A stretch of 64,000 bases of DNA. Source: Sinorhizobium chiapasense (lineage in GTDB: Bacteria > Pseudomonadota > Alphaproteobacteria > Rhizobiales > Rhizobiaceae). A program made the position numbers and the translations under genes. This document shows positions 1 to 9,223 of this stretch, piece by piece. The notes below the pieces were generated by a model that saw only the letters and a program-made list of their open reading frames with translations, searched no databases and had not been told where the DNA came from. The stretch is from assembly GCF_036488675.1 (NCBI RefSeq), contig NZ_CP133148.1, positions 3,122,001 to 3,186,000 on the forward strand. The letters are read 5' to 3'. Positions within the stretch are counted from its first letter, which is position 1. Every line of letters begins with the position of its first letter.

Positions 1-1
1 C

Positions 2-268
2 TCTCTCATCGGCTCGGCATTGGACACCGCGATGTTCTTCTCCTTCGCCTTCGCGCCGTTCTTCGCGTTCTTCGGACCGAACGACAGCTTTGCGCTGGAG
101 ACTGCCCCCCTGCTCGCCGTGCTTGCAGCAGGGGCGCCACGCTGGATTTCCTGGGCGCTCGGCGATCTTCTGGTGAAGATCCTTTGCGGCATCGTGCTGC
201 TCTTGCCCTACGGAGCGCTGATGAGCGTCGTCAAGCCGATGCCGGCGGCCAACGCCACCACCGCATAA
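2..268 (+). CDS. VUT-family (queuosine precursor) transporter, C-terminal part
   Basis: Only the C-terminal 88 codons are in the window; the frame is open to the left edge. The visible protein begins SLIGSALDTAMFFSFAF, which resembles the late SxxGxxxDT motif of the VUT/YhhQ family of inner-membrane queuosine-precursor importers, and continues through two hydrophobic segments (about residues 10-30 and 50-75 of the fragment) to a short polar tail. Family assignment rests on this motif and the membrane pattern only. A strong hairpin followed by T residues lies 27 bp after the stop, so the gene is the last of its transcript. Confidence 0.6.
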   Translation, partial: SLIGSALDTAMFFSFAFAPFFAFFGPNDSFALETAPLLAVLAAGAPRWISWALGDLLVKILCGIVLLLPYGALMSVVKPMPAANATTA

Positions 269-294
269 GGCAAGCGAGGAACGAAATGACGTTG

Positions 295-320
295 ACGGGG
301 TCGCGGTGCGGCCCCGTTTT
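295..320 (+). terminator. Rho-independent terminator after the VUT transporter
   Basis: The stem ACGGGG/CCCCGT encloses a roughly 10-nt GC-rich loop and is followed by TTTT. It sits just after the plus-strand transporter stop and before the convergent minus-strand gene. Confidence 0.65.
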
Positions 321-364
321 CATTTGCGAGCCTGATGCCGTTTCCCGCGCCGACGGTGGGCGCT

Positions 365-1360
365 TCAACTCGAAACCAGCCGGAATTCGAGCATCAGGTT
401 ACGTTCGAGAATCGAATGATTGTCATCAGAAACGACGAACACGCGAATCTCGCCGTCGGGCCGAACGACAACATCCAGCCCCTCCATATTGTCGATCTGG
501 TAGCTCATGTCGGCCTTGAGCAACACCTCACCGTCGACCACGGCGCCTGGGCGGATATCGCCCGCGGCGATCCGGCGAATGCGCATGCCGAGACCGGAGG
601 CCAGATTGAAGCGGCGCTCCAAGAGCAGCAGATCGCCGTTTGGCAGGAAGGCACCGTCGGTAACAGCATAAGGATCCTCGCGAACGACCGTGAATGCCCC
701 CTTCATCGGCCCATCGAGAATACCCGCCAGAAGGTTGTCCGACTTGTCGACACTGCGTTCCGCCACGACGACCGCAGCCCCGTGAAGTGGACCGTTCTTC
801 GGCGCGATCGCGATCGTTTCAAGGCCGCCGTTGATGCGCAGTTCCTCGACGGGAAACGGCAGAACCATCTGTCCGACGGGCCTTGATCGCGCGAAACCCG
901 GATCGGGATAGACTTCGATGCGGGCCAACTGCTCGAAACTGACGATCGCCTTACCCTCGCGCAGGGCCAACCCTTCCGAGTCCACCCTCCATTTTTCGAG
1001 CTCGGCACCGCCGTCCCCATCGATCATCGATGTCACGGTCAGGTCGCTCAGCCCCAGAAGCCTGCCTCTATCGTCGCGGACAACGGCTCCCTCGACCCAG
1101 TGGCCGGTGTCCATCACGGCGACGAAGGAATCGCTGCCCGGATGAAACCTGATCGCCGAAATCGCGCCGAGCAGCGGGTTGCGGGAGGTTATTTCGATGC
1201 CGCCGATGAATTCGAGTCTGCCGAACACCCTCTCGTTGGAGCCGGCCTTGAATTGTCTTATCTGCCGCGCCTGAACCGGCACGATCTCGGTCGTCGGCTC
1301 CGGCTGCGCGATTGCAGGCGATGCCAGAAGGGAGAGGAGGACAAGGCTTTGACGGAGCAT
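365..1360 (-). CDS. Secreted phytase-like esterase domain protein
   Basis: A 331-residue protein with a clear signal peptide (hydrophobic stretch about residues 5-18, cleavage near SPAIAQ), so probably periplasmic. The body matches the esterase-like activity of phytase family (a beta-propeller fold): early RLEFIGGIEI, then an SAIRFHPGSDSFVAVMDTG segment, followed by repeated strand patterns and a late DNMEGLDVV motif. This family hydrolyses phosphate or ester bonds, but no substrate can be named from sequence. It ends convergently with the VUT transporter and lies 129 bp downstream of cobT on the same strand; a link to cobalamin synthesis is not implied. Confidence 0.75.
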   Translation of the reverse strand: MLRQSLVLLSLLASPAIAQPEPTTEIVPVQARQIRQFKAGSNERVFGRLEFIGGIEITSRNPLLGAISAIRFHPGSDSFVAVMDTGHWVEGAVVRDDRGRLLGLSDLTVTSMIDGDGGAELEKWRVDSEGLALREGKAIVSFEQLARIEVYPDPGFARSRPVGQMVLPFPVEELRINGGLETIAIAPKNGPLHGAAVVVAERSVDKSDNLLAGILDGPMKGAFTVVREDPYAVTDGAFLPNGDLLLLERRFNLASGLGMRIRRIAAGDIRPGAVVDGEVLLKADMSYQIDNMEGLDVVVRPDGEIRVFVVSDDNHSILERNLMLEFRLVSS

Positions 1361-1489
1361 CTAAGAGGGACCTTCGGAGGGCAATGCGAGGGCGTGACAA
1401 GCCGCGACGGCATTGCAGCTCTCAAATCGGGCGCAGAAGCCTTCGCAGGCAGAAACTCAATCACTGCGGGGCCGTGGATCGGCTAAACC

Positions 1490-3385
1490 CTAGCCCGCGC
1501 GGCGCATCCGCCCTGGGCGACGATGCAGGCTTTCGTCCTCGAAGAGCGCTGCCAGCTGCTCCGTCATCGCACCCGCCAGTTCGTCCGCGTCGACGATCGT
1601 CACCGCACGGCGGTAATAGCGCGTCACGTCGTGGCCGATACCGATCGCCAGAAGCTCGACCGGCGAACGGGTCTCGATCTGCTCGATGACGGCGCGCAAG
1701 TGGCGTTCGAGATAGTTTCCGGGGTTCACCGACAAGGTGGAATCATCAACCGGCGCGCCGTCCGAGATCATCATCAGGATGCGCCGTTGCTCCGGCCGCG
1801 CCAGCAGCCGGTCGTGCGCCCACATCAGCGCCTCGCCGTCGATATTCTCTTTTAGCAAGCCTTCGCGCATCATCAGCCCGAGATTGCGGCGCGCCCGACG
1901 CCAAGGGGCATCGGCGGATTTGTAGACGATGTGCCTCAGATCATTGAGACGGCCGGGCGCCTGCGGCTTGCCACCCGCCAGCCATTTCTCGCGCGACTGT
2001 CCGCCCTTCCACGCCTTGGTGGTAAAGCCGAGGATCTCCACCTTGACGCCGCAACGCTCCAGCGTACGGGCGAGAATGTCGGCGCACGTCGCCGCAACCG
2101 TGATCGGCCGACCGCGCATCGAGCCGGAATTGTCGATCAGCAGCGTCACCACGGTATCGCGGAAGGTCGTGTCCTTCTCACGTTTGAAGGAAAGCGGCTG
2201 CATCGGGTCGATGATGATGCGTTGCAGCCGGGCCGTGTCGAGATAGCCCTCCTCCAGGTCGAACTCCCAGGAGCGATTCTGCTGCGCCATCAGCCGGCGC
2301 TGCAGCCGGTTGGCGAGGCGGCCGACCGCTCCCTGCAGGTGCGCCAGCTGCTTGTCGAGGAACGCGCGGAGGCGATCGAGTTCGGCCTCGTCGCAAAGCT
2401 CCTCTGCGGTGATCGTCTCGTCGAATTCCCGTGTGTAGACGGTGTAGTCGACCTTCTCGTTGAAATCCGCGAAGGGATGGTTCGGTCGCTTGACCTCGCC
2501 GGGCGTCTCGCTCTCCTCTTCGCCCTCGTCCTGAAGGTCGTCGTCGGAAATCTCGGCGCCGTCCATCTCGCCTTCTTCCATCTGCTCCTCGGCAGACTGG
2601 TTCTCATCGGCAGGTGCTGCGTCGGAGCCTTCTTCCTCGTCGCTCGCGTTCTCGTCCTGCTCCTGGCTGCGCGGTTGGTCCTCGTCGGTCTCGCTTTCCT
2701 GCTCGTCCGGTTCGATATCGTCCTCGCCGTATTGCTCGGCGACATCCATTGACGACAACATGTCGCGCACGACGCGAGCGAAGGCCTGCTGGTCGTTGAT
2801 CGTGGACGGCAGGTTGCGCATGTCCGCGGCCGCCTTGCTCTCGATGAAATCGCGCCAGAGGTCGAGCACCTTGCCGGCCGATGCCGGTGGCTTCTCTCCG
2901 GTCAGCTTCTCGCGCACGAGAAGCGCCACCGCCTCTTCGAGCGGTGCATCCGACTGGCTTTCGATCGCCGCGAAATTCGCCTTGGCGTATTTTTCGTCGA
3001 GCATTGTGGAGAGGTTGTCGGCCACCCCGGTCATCCGCAGTGCTCCGATCGCCTCGACGCGCGCCTGCTCAACGGCATCGAAAATCGCCCGCGCGTCCGC
3101 TCCCTGCGGCGACATCGTCGCGTGGATGCGGGCGTCGTGGCATGCCTTGCGCAGCGCCATGGAATCACCCAGGCCTCGCGCCACCGCGAGCTCCTGTCGG
3201 CTCGGGCGCTTGGAGAGTTCCGGAAGCCGGATGCGCTCGCCCGCCATTCCGGGACGCTCGTTTGCAAAGGCGACCTCGAGCTCGGCATCGCCGGCAATCG
3301 ACCGGATACAACCGGAAAGCGCCCGCTTGAACGGTTCAGCGGCGTTTTCCCTCGTGTTCGGTTTCGCCTTGGAGTTCGAGCTCAC
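1490..3385 (-). CDS. cobT: Cobaltochelatase subunit CobT
   Basis: CobT with CobS forms the AAA+ chaperone ring that drives CobN to insert Co2+ into hydrogenobyrinic acid a,c-diamide in aerobic B12 synthesis. The 631-residue protein has the N-terminal [13 protein letters not shown] segment, a highly acidic central stretch (about residues 200-300, Glu/Asp runs), and a C-terminal von Willebrand A-type domain with a MIDAS motif ([10 protein letters not shown]). I chose the GTG start at 3385 (VSSNSKAK) because AAAAGGA precedes it at good spacing and family members begin here; an in-frame ATG 33 bp upstream would add 11 residues. It follows cobS by 100 bp and is probably co-transcribed. CobN is not in the window. 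Confidence 0.95.
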   Translation of the reverse strand: MSSNSKAKPNTRENAAEPFKRALSGCIRSIAGDAELEVAFANERPGMAGERIRLPELSKRPSRQELAVARGLGDSMALRKACHDARIHATMSPQGADARAIFDAVEQARVEAIGALRMTGVADNLSTMLDEKYAKANFAAIESQSDAPLEEAVALLVREKLTGEKPPASAGKVLDLWRDFIESKAAADMRNLPSTINDQQAFARVVRDMLSSMDVAEQYGEDDIEPDEQESETDEDQPRSQEQDENASDEEEGSDAAPADENQSAEEQMEEGEMDGAEISDDDLQDEGEEESETPGEVKRPNHPFADFNEKVDYTVYTREFDETITAEELCDEAELDRLRAFLDKQLAHLQGAVGRLANRLQRRLMAQQNRSWEFDLEEGYLDTARLQRIIIDPMQPLSFKREKDTTFRDTVVTLLIDNSGSMRGRPITVAATCADILARTLERCGVKVEILGFTTKAWKGGQSREKWLAGGKPQAPGRLNDLRHIVYKSADAPWRRARRNLGLMMREGLLKENIDGEALMWAHDRLLARPEQRRILMMISDGAPVDDSTLSVNPGNYLERHLRAVIEQIETRSPVELLAIGIGHDVTRYYRRAVTIVDADELAGAMTEQLAALFEDESLHRRPGRMRRAG

Positions 3386-3485
3386 GACAAAATCCTTTTC
3401 AGCCAGATACGGTGACATCCGGGCGCTTACAGCGAAGTCTGCGGCAAGGGGCCGACCCCTGTCCGAGGCCGGCGGCGGAAACCAC

Positions 3486-4484
3486 TCAGGCGGTGGCCTC
3501 CAGCACGATGTTGGCGGCGCTCTCCTTGAGCTCGACGCCGAAGGCCCGCTGGTAGTGCTCGGCGACCAGCGCCCGCTCCAGCTCGTCGCACTTGTTGAGG
3601 AACGTCACGCGGAAGGCGAAGGCGATATCGCCGAAGATATAGGCATTCTCCGCCCAGGTGATGACCGTACGCGGGCTCATGACCGTCGAAAGATCGCCAT
3701 TGATGAACGCCGCGCGCGTCAGATCCGCGACGCGAACCATCTTCGACACCGTCTCGCGCCCCTTGCCGGCGGTAAAGCCCTTGACCTTGGCGGCGACGAT
3801 ATCGACTTCCTTGTCGTGCGGCAGGTAGTTCAGCGTGGTGACGATCGACCAGCGGTCCATCTGCGCCTGGTTGATCTGCTGCGTGCCGTGATAGAGGCCG
3901 GTCGTGTCGCCGAGGCCGACCGTATTGGCGGTCGCAAACAGGCGGAAGGCCGGGTGCGGGCGAATGACGCGGCTCTGGTCGAGCAGGGTCAGCCGGCCCG
4001 AGGATTCGAGCACGCGCTGGATGACGAACATGACGTCCGGGCGGCCGGCGTCGTATTCGTCGAAGACGAGCGCGACATTGTGCTGGTAAGCCCAGGGCAG
4101 GATGCCGTCCTTGAATTCGGTGACCTGCAGCCCGTCCTTGACGACGATCGCATCCTTGCCGACGAGGTCGATACGGCTGACATGGCTGTCGAGGTTGACG
4201 CGTACGCAGGGCCAGTTGAGCCTTGCGGCGACCTGTTCGATATGGGTGGACTTGCCGGTTCCATGGTAGCCGGCAACCATGACGCGGCGGTTGTGGGCGA
4301 ATCCTGCGAGAATGGCGAGCGTCGTTTCGCGATCGAAGAGATAGTCGGGATCGAGGTCGGGCACATAGGCGTCGCCCTTCGAATAGGCAGGAACGCGCAA
4401 ATCCGTATCAATGCCGAAAACCTCCCGGACCGAGATCGTCGCGTCGGGGAGGTTGGAAATGTCGAGGTCAATCTTGCTCATCAT
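3486..4484 (-). CDS. cobS: Cobaltochelatase subunit CobS (AAA+ ATPase)
   Basis: CobS is the ATP-hydrolysing AAA+ partner of CobT in the aerobic cobaltochelatase. The 332-residue protein has a Walker A motif (GYHGTGKST, about residues 72-80), a Walker B-type segment ([11 protein letters not shown]) and sensor-1 FATANTVG. It reads almost identically to the CobS I remember from the classical B12 producer formerly called Pseudomonas denitrificans, itself Sinorhizobium-like. The start is the first of two ATG codons (ATGATGAGC) behind CTGGAG; a longer frame upstream lacks a ribosome site. No cobalamin riboswitch was recognisable in the 73 bp before the next gene. Confidence 0.95.
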   Translation of the reverse strand: MMSKIDLDISNLPDATISVREVFGIDTDLRVPAYSKGDAYVPDLDPDYLFDRETTLAILAGFAHNRRVMVAGYHGTGKSTHIEQVAARLNWPCVRVNLDSHVSRIDLVGKDAIVVKDGLQVTEFKDGILPWAYQHNVALVFDEYDAGRPDVMFVIQRVLESSGRLTLLDQSRVIRPHPAFRLFATANTVGLGDTTGLYHGTQQINQAQMDRWSIVTTLNYLPHDKEVDIVAAKVKGFTAGKGRETVSKMVRVADLTRAAFINGDLSTVMSPRTVITWAENAYIFGDIAFAFRVTFLNKCDELERALVAEHYQRAFGVELKESAANIVLEATA

Positions 4485-4557
4485 GTCTCCAGAGCGGCCG
4501 CCGGTTGGCACCCGCGCATTCGCCTGCGAAAAGTGCTTTCTGTCATAATCCGCGTTG

Positions 4558-5184
4558 TTAGCAGAAACCAGCCTGTTTTAACAATTGATAGGCTTGAATA
4601 ACCGCGCGAAAACGGTCCTCCGATCCCCTGTCTCCGCCATTCGCATCGGGGTGGTGCTTCTTCACGAGCTCCTTGTAAGCCGCCTTGATATCGGCAGCCG
4701 TTGCCGAGGCCGCAAGACCAAGCGTTTCGAATGCCTTGGCTTCGAGCGTTTTCAGCTTGCGCAGGCGTGGTTCGTGCCGAGCCGACCGGGCGCGCGCCTC
4801 GTTGAAGAAGCCGAAAGGATCCCGCATGCGGGCCTGCGCCCCGGCCGTGCCGGAACGCATTTGCGACTGGGTCGGCCCATTGCGGGCGTTCCTGTTGACG
4901 CCGACGGTCCAGGTTGGACGATGACCGGTCACCGCCTCCTTCTGGTAGCGCGCGATCTCGGTGTCGGAGAGGCCTGAGAAGTAGTTATAGCCCTTGTTGT
5001 ATTCTTTCACATGTTCGAAGCAGAACATGAAATATTCGCCCTCGGCATTGCGGCCGACCGGAGCCCGATGCATCGCCTTCTTGTCGCAGCCGTCCCACTG
5101 GCATACCGGCGCAGATGGCTCTGCGCGCGGCTCCACCTTGCGGCGCGTACGGATGCGATCGAAGTATTTTGAATCGAGTTTCAT
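4558..5184 (-). CDS. J-domain (DnaJ-like) protein, C-terminal J domain
   Basis: A protein of about 208 residues with an unusual layout: the J domain is at the C-terminus (about residues 150-208, with the HPD tripeptide in [10 protein letters not shown]), and the N-terminal part carries a Cys/His-containing segment ([15 protein letters not shown], then FCFEHV) that may bind a metal. J domains stimulate Hsp70/DnaK ATPase; the client is unknown. The start is uncertain: ATG at 5184 (MKLDSKYF) or 5193 (MSAMKLD); neither has a clear Shine-Dalgarno site. It is divergent from bolA, 130 bp away. This architecture is common in rhizobia. Confidence 0.85.
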   Translation of the reverse strand: MKLDSKYFDRIRTRRKVEPRAEPSAPVCQWDGCDKKAMHRAPVGRNAEGEYFMFCFEHVKEYNKGYNYFSGLSDTEIARYQKEAVTGHRPTWTVGVNRNARNGPTQSQMRSGTAGAQARMRDPFGFFNEARARSARHEPRLRKLKTLEAKAFETLGLAASATAADIKAAYKELVKKHHPDANGGDRGSEDRFRAVIQAYQLLKQAGFC

Positions 5185-5314
5185 AGCCGACATTATGGGG
5201 TTTGGAGGGCCCCACAACAAGAATTGACAAAGACGAATGTTGCTGGCTTTGTGCGAGCATTTTGCGCCGCCAGGGCTCATGCCGAAGGCCGATCCAGGGA
5301 AATAGGACGGAAGA

Positions 5315-5596
5315 ATGTCGCTGCAAAGCCGGATCGAACAGAAACTCCTCGAAGCCTTCCATCCGGAGCGCCTCGCGGTGATCAATGAAAGCCATCTGCA
5401 TGCCGGTCACCAGCCCGGCTTCGACGGCGAAGGTGAGACGCATTTCCGGATCAGGATTGTCTCCAGCGCATTTTCCGGCATGAGCCGAGTGGCGCGTCAC
5501 CGCGCGATCAACGACCTCCTGAAGCCGGAGCTCGATCAGGGTCTGCATGCGCTCGCCGTCGAGCCGGCCGCACCGGGAGAGCCGACGAGCTGGTGA
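5315..5596 (+). CDS. BolA family protein
   Basis: A 93-residue BolA/IbaG-like protein: class-II KH-like fold, conserved FxPxxLxVxNES near residues 15-26, a His (SHLHAG) that in the family co-ligates a [2Fe-2S] cluster with monothiol glutaredoxin, and the RVARHRAINDLL helix with the LHALA segment. The likely role is iron-sulfur/iron signalling or morphology with Grx4. ATG follows GGACGGAAGA, a usable ribosome site. It is divergent from the J-domain gene and followed by a long palindromic repeat cluster that probably ends its transcript. Confidence 0.9.
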   Translation: MSLQSRIEQKLLEAFHPERLAVINESHLHAGHQPGFDGEGETHFRIRIVSSAFSGMSRVARHRAINDLLKPELDQGLHALAVEPAAPGEPTSW

Positions 5597-5631
5597 GCGC
5601 GTCACGCTTGCTCCCCCCTCAACCCTTTGAA

Positions 5632-5840
5632 CTAGAGCAATTCCAGGAAAAGTGTGTAACGGTTTTCCGTCCGGAATTGCGTGGTTTCAGAGAGTTAGAT
5701 CGCTTTAGTGTTTCAGTGAAACAATGAAATGATCTAGAGCGCCGTGGGTTCAAGTGAACGCACAAAGGATGCTCTAGCACTTTGATTCTAGAGCATCTTA
5801 TCCGCTTTCAGTGATTCCACTTGAAAGCGGGATGCTCTAG
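5632..5840. repeat. Tandem mosaic palindromic repeat (type 2 plus variant type 1)
   Basis: Two adjoining elements fill the bolA-CorC gap. The left half (5632-5735) begins TAGAGCAATTCC, contains the CAATTCC...GGAATTG palindrome and a second palindrome ending GATCTAG; it is closely similar to copies at 48159 and 53190. The right half (about 5736-5840) has the same layout as the type-1 repeats (AGCGCCG, hairpin, GCTCTAGCACTTTGA, hairpin) but different stem sequences, ending GATGCTCTAG. The last TAG (minus strand, 5837-5839) is the stop codon of the neighbouring CDS. The architecture resembles Rhizobium intergenic mosaic elements. Confidence 0.8.
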
Positions 5841-7144
5841 CCGATCGACGTTCCATCCTCCGCCGGGCGGATGCGCAGCTTGGTGATCCGGTTCTTGATC
5901 CGCTTCATGACGATGAAGCGCTTGCCGTAGAAGGTAAAGGCCTGCCGCTCTTCCGGGATACTCTTCGATTCATGGATGACGAGACCGGCGACCGTGGTCG
6001 CCTCCTCGTCCGGCAGCGACCAGTCCAACGCCCGGTTGAGGTCGCGGATCGGCACCGAGCCGTCGACGACGATCGACCCATCCGCCTCCTGCCGCACGCC
6101 CTGGATATCGATGTCATGCTCATCGGCGATATCGCCGACGATCTCCTCAAGGATATCCTCGAGCGTCACGAGGCCCTGGACCTGACCGTATTCGTCGACG
6201 ACGATCGCGAGATGCAGCTTGCGCCGCAGGAAGGCGTTGAGCTGGTCCCTGAGGTTGGTCGTATCCGGGACGAACCAGGGCTTCTGCGCGATCTTGACGA
6301 TGTCGAGGCTCGCAGGCTCGACATCCGGTTCCGCAAGCGCGCGCAGGAGATCCTTGGAGTGGACAACTCCGATGATGTTGTCCGTCGAGCCCCGCCAGAG
6401 CGGCAGGCGCGTGAACGGGGCTTCGAGGATCTCCCGAACGCAGAGCTCCGGCGGCTCGTCCGCGTTGATCGCGCGCATGGCGGTGCGGTGGATCATGATA
6501 TCGGAAACCTCGAGTTCGCCGAGATCCAGCACCCCACCCAACCGGTCGAGGTCCGCCTTGATCACGGATCCCTCCCGGTGAAGCAGATCGACGGCGCCGC
6601 GCAGTTCCTCCTGCGCCGACAGCATCGGCATGTCGGACGAAAGGTTCACGCCGAAGAGGTTCAGCAGGCGTCGGACGATCGTATTGATGAGCGCCGATAC
6701 AGGACCGGCGATCGCCACGAACGGTCTCACGAGGGGCGCCACGACGAGCGCGAACCGGTCGGGAGAGGCAATTGCCCAGCTCTTCGGCAACACTTCGGCA
6801 AAGACCACGAGCAGCACGGTCATGCCGAGTGTGGCGACTGCCACGGCGGAACTGCCAACGAGGCTGATCAGGAGGCTTGTTGCCAGGGAGGTCGCGAGAA
6901 TGGTGACGAGGTTGTTGCCCAGCAGCAGCGTTCCAACGAGGCGATCACGACGCTCGATCAGCCGACTGACGACGCCCGCCCGGCGATCGCCATTGCTCTC
7001 GAGCGTGTGCATCCGCGCCCGGGAGGCCGCGGTCAAGGCAGCCTCCGATCCGGAGAAGAACGCGGAGAGCAACAGAAGGCAAATAACCGAAACGAGAGAC
7101 AGCCAGTGTTCCGCCAGAAAGGCCAGAAACGCGTCGCCGGTCAT
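5837..7144 (-). CDS. HlyC/CorC-family (CNNM + CBS) membrane protein
   Basis: A 435-residue protein of the CorC/HlyC type: N-terminal CNNM transmembrane domain (about 1-200, with the FFSGSEAALTAASRARM signature), a CBS pair (about 215-335, VSDIMIHRT...VVDEYGQVQGLVTLEDILEEIVGDI), and a C-terminal CorC_HlyC domain (about 350-430). Homologues are implicated in Mg2+/Co2+ homeostasis or efflux; the hemolysin label is historical. Its start overlaps the aroB stop by 4 bp (ATGA), indicating translational coupling in an aroK-aroB-corC operon. The stop codon TAG belongs to the repeat element that follows. Confidence 0.9.
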   Translation of the reverse strand: MTGDAFLAFLAEHWLSLVSVICLLLLSAFFSGSEAALTAASRARMHTLESNGDRRAGVVSRLIERRDRLVGTLLLGNNLVTILATSLATSLLISLVGSSAVAVATLGMTVLLVVFAEVLPKSWAIASPDRFALVVAPLVRPFVAIAGPVSALINTIVRRLLNLFGVNLSSDMPMLSAQEELRGAVDLLHREGSVIKADLDRLGGVLDLGELEVSDIMIHRTAMRAINADEPPELCVREILEAPFTRLPLWRGSTDNIIGVVHSKDLLRALAEPDVEPASLDIVKIAQKPWFVPDTTNLRDQLNAFLRRKLHLAIVVDEYGQVQGLVTLEDILEEIVGDIADEHDIDIQGVRQEADGSIVVDGSVPIRDLNRALDWSLPDEEATTVAGLVIHESKSIPEERQAFTFYGKRFIVMKRIKNRITKLRIRPAEDGTSIG

Positions 7145-8274
7145 TGGGGGTGCTTCTCCTTAAGGAAGCTCAGCACTTCTGAGAACGGAACATCATCGGC
7201 GACAAAGGACTGACCGATACCCCTGGTGAGGATGAAGGTGAGCTTTCCGCCCTTCACCTTCTTGTCCTGGGCGATCGCGTCCATCAGCCGTTCGGCTGGC
7301 GGCAGGCTGCCGGGTATGTCGGCCATCCGCGTCGGCAGGCCGACCGCTTTGAGATGGGTTTCCACGCGCCGTGCATCGTCCGGGCTCGCGAGGTTCATGC
7401 GAGCCGAAAACTCGTGTGCCAGCACCATGCCGATCGCAACGCCCTCGCCATGCACAAGGCGTGCGCCGTCATATTCCGTCGCGGCCTCCAGGGCATGGCC
7501 GAACGTGTGTCCGAGATTGAGAAGCGCGCGCAAGCCGTTCTCGCGTTCGTCCGCAGCCACGACGTCGGCCTTCGCCTGGCAACTGACGGCAATGGCCTCG
7601 ATCCGAGCAGCTCCCCCGGCGAAGACGGCCTGCCAGTTCCGTTCGAGCCAATCGAAAAAGTCCGGCTTGTCGATCAGGCCGTATTTGGCAACCTCGGCGT
7701 AGCCCGCGCGAAATTCGCGCGGACTCAAGGTATCGAGGACGTCCGTGTCGGCGAGAACGAGATCCGGCTGATGAAAGACACCGATCAGGTTCTTGCCATG
7801 CGGCGAATTGATCCCGGTCTTTCCGCCGACGGAAGAATCCACCTGTGCCAGCAGCGACGTTGGAATCTGGATAAAGCGCGAGCCGCGGCGGACGATGCCC
7901 GCCGCACAGCCAGTGAGATCGCCGATGACGCCACCGCCGAGCGCGATCACCGCATCGTTCCGCTCGATCCTGGCGCCGAGCACGGTTTCGCAGACAGGAA
8001 TGAGATGGTCGAAGCTCTTGGTCTTTTCGCCGGCAGGCAGCACGAGCGAGACGCCCTCGATGCCGTTTTCACTGAGGCTTGCCATCAGCGGCTGAAGATA
8101 GCGTGGCGCGACATTCTCGTCGGTAATGACCGCCATCTTCCGGCCCTTGAGGCGCGACGCGATTTCCTTGCCCGCCGCGGCGATGAGGCCGGGGCCGATG
8201 AGGATGTCGTAGGAGCGATCTCCTAGGTTCACGCGGACCTTGCGTTCGGCGGCGGGCGTCACATGGCTATTCAT
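7141..8274 (-). CDS. aroB: 3-dehydroquinate synthase
   Basis: Converts DAHP to 3-dehydroquinate, the second step of the shikimate pathway; NAD+- and metal-dependent. The 377-residue protein has the dinucleotide-binding glycine motif GGGVIGDLTG (about residues 110-120), the QIPTSLLAQVDSSVGGKTGIN segment region, and the metal-ligand motif NLGHTFGHALE (about 265). Length is normal for the family. It overlaps aroK by 8 bp and the CorC-like gene by 4 bp, so the three are a tightly coupled operon. The aroK-aroB pairing is standard in alphaproteobacteria. Confidence 0.96.
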   Translation of the reverse strand: MNSHVTPAAERKVRVNLGDRSYDILIGPGLIAAAGKEIASRLKGRKMAVITDENVAPRYLQPLMASLSENGIEGVSLVLPAGEKTKSFDHLIPVCETVLGARIERNDAVIALGGGVIGDLTGCAAGIVRRGSRFIQIPTSLLAQVDSSVGGKTGINSPHGKNLIGVFHQPDLVLADTDVLDTLSPREFRAGYAEVAKYGLIDKPDFFDWLERNWQAVFAGGAARIEAIAVSCQAKADVVAADERENGLRALLNLGHTFGHALEAATEYDGARLVHGEGVAIGMVLAHEFSARMNLASPDDARRVETHLKAVGLPTRMADIPGSLPPAERLMDAIAQDKKVKGGKLTFILTRGIGQSFVADDVPFSEVLSFLKEKHPQ

Positions 8275-8857
8275 GGCTTTGAGCTTTCTGGCGATCGGCG
8301 ATGGCGGTGAGAACCTCCTCGACGATCATCTCCTTCTTCACATCGCGCGAAAGGACGGTCAGATCCGCCTCCGCGTAGATCGGGTAACGCGCGCGCATCA
8401 GGTTTTCGAGCGTCTGCTTCGGGTTCTCGGTTTTAAGAAGCGGTCGCGTATCGCGCTTGTTCACGCGCTCCCACAGCACGTCGAGATCCGCATTGAGCCA
8501 GATCGTCACGCCGCCCTTCTTGATCTGTCGACGCGAGCGTTCGTTGATGTAAGCGCCGCCACCGGTGGAGACCACCCGGGGGCCGGATCTCAGCAGGCGT
8601 TTTAGCACGCGGGCCTCGAGCGCTCGAAATTCTTCCTCGCCATAGGCCGCGAAAAGCTCGCTGATCGTCATGCGGGAAACCCGCTCGATCTCATGATCGG
8701 AATCGATGAAGGGAATGCCGAGCGCCTGCGCGGTCAGTCGACCGATTGCCGATTTTCCCGCTCCCATCAGTCCGATGAAAACGAGGTTGCGCTTACCGAG
8801 GGCGAGCTTCGCCCGTTCGGCAAGCGTCGCGGAAACCGTTTCGGTCACGTCGTTCAT
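8267..8857 (-). CDS. aroK: Shikimate kinase
   Basis: Phosphorylates shikimate at the 3-OH with ATP. The 196-residue protein has Walker A GLMGAGKS (residues 29-36), the shikimate-binding DSDHEIE (about 52-58), STGGGAY (about 97-103) and the lid-region KRDTRPLL. There is a roughly 20-residue N-terminal extension relative to the E. coli enzyme, as usual in rhizobia. First gene of the aroK-aroB-corC operon; the promoter must lie within 8858-9073, where nothing clear was recognised apart from a degenerate repeat. Confidence 0.96.
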   Translation of the reverse strand: MNDVTETVSATLAERAKLALGKRNLVFIGLMGAGKSAIGRLTAQALGIPFIDSDHEIERVSRMTISELFAAYGEEEFRALEARVLKRLLRSGPRVVSTGGGAYINERSRRQIKKGGVTIWLNADLDVLWERVNKRDTRPLLKTENPKQTLENLMRARYPIYAEADLTVLSRDVKKEMIVEEVLTAIADRQKAQSHE

Positions 8858-8985
8858 TGCGCTTCATTTTCCCCATTCCCCTCCGATATCGACAAATCGA
8901 CGGGGAGCGTCAAGTCGTCGCGCGCGCCGCGCGACGCTTCTTGAACTCGGCGTCGGGGCCGTTCATATAGTTCACGCATCCGCCG

Positions 8986-9062
8986 CAGACGCGCAAAGGT
9001 CGCTGCAGCACTTTGAAGAACGACTGCATGATTTTAACGAGCTCCGATTAGGGATCATGCAG
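8986..9062. repeat. Degenerate type-1 palindromic repeat remnant
   Basis: Carries the recognisable pieces GCAGACGCGCAAAGG, CGCTGCAGCACTTTGA and CTGCATG...CATGCAG of the type-1 element in the right order, but the inner stem is broken. It lies between aroK and the xerD-coupled ORF and ends 11 bp before the latter's ATG. Confidence 0.65.
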
Positions 9063-9073
9063 AGGAGACCGAA

Positions 9074-9223
9074 ATGCCGACCCTTTTCCGCTTCCTGTTC
9101 TTCTTGGCCGTCTTTGCCGCCATCGTCTATGGCACAATGGTTGCCCTCGTTACTTTCGTCGAGCCGGTCGAGCGGGATGTAACCGTGCGCATTCCATCGG
9201 AACGGGTCAACAAACCGCAATGA
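9074..9223 (+). CDS. 49-residue single-pass membrane protein coupled to xerD
   Basis: A short ORF missed by length filters: [18 protein letters not shown]..., one strong transmembrane helix (about residues 3-28) and a charged tail with a [15 protein letters not shown] segment. ATG follows GAGGAGACC, a strong ribosome site. Its TGA overlaps the xerD ATG (ATGA at 9220-9223), so xerD translation is likely coupled to it. The position, strong ribosome site and overlap argue it is real; I recall similar small ORFs ahead of xerD in other rhizobia. Function unknown. It could serve mainly as a translational leader. Confidence 0.75.
   Translation: MPTLFRFLFFLAVFAAIVYGTMVALVTFVEPVERDVTVRIPSERVNKPQ

Noticed and set aside
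2760..4601. Long plus-strand open frame of 613 codons opposite cobT and cobS
   Set aside because: Antisense shadow: the minus strand encodes clear CobT and CobS with motifs, and the plus-strand translation is Arg/Ala/Ser-rich with no domain.
4485..5183. Possible cobalamin riboswitch near cobST
   Set aside because: The gap upstream of cobS is only 73 bp and no B12-box-like sequence was recognised.
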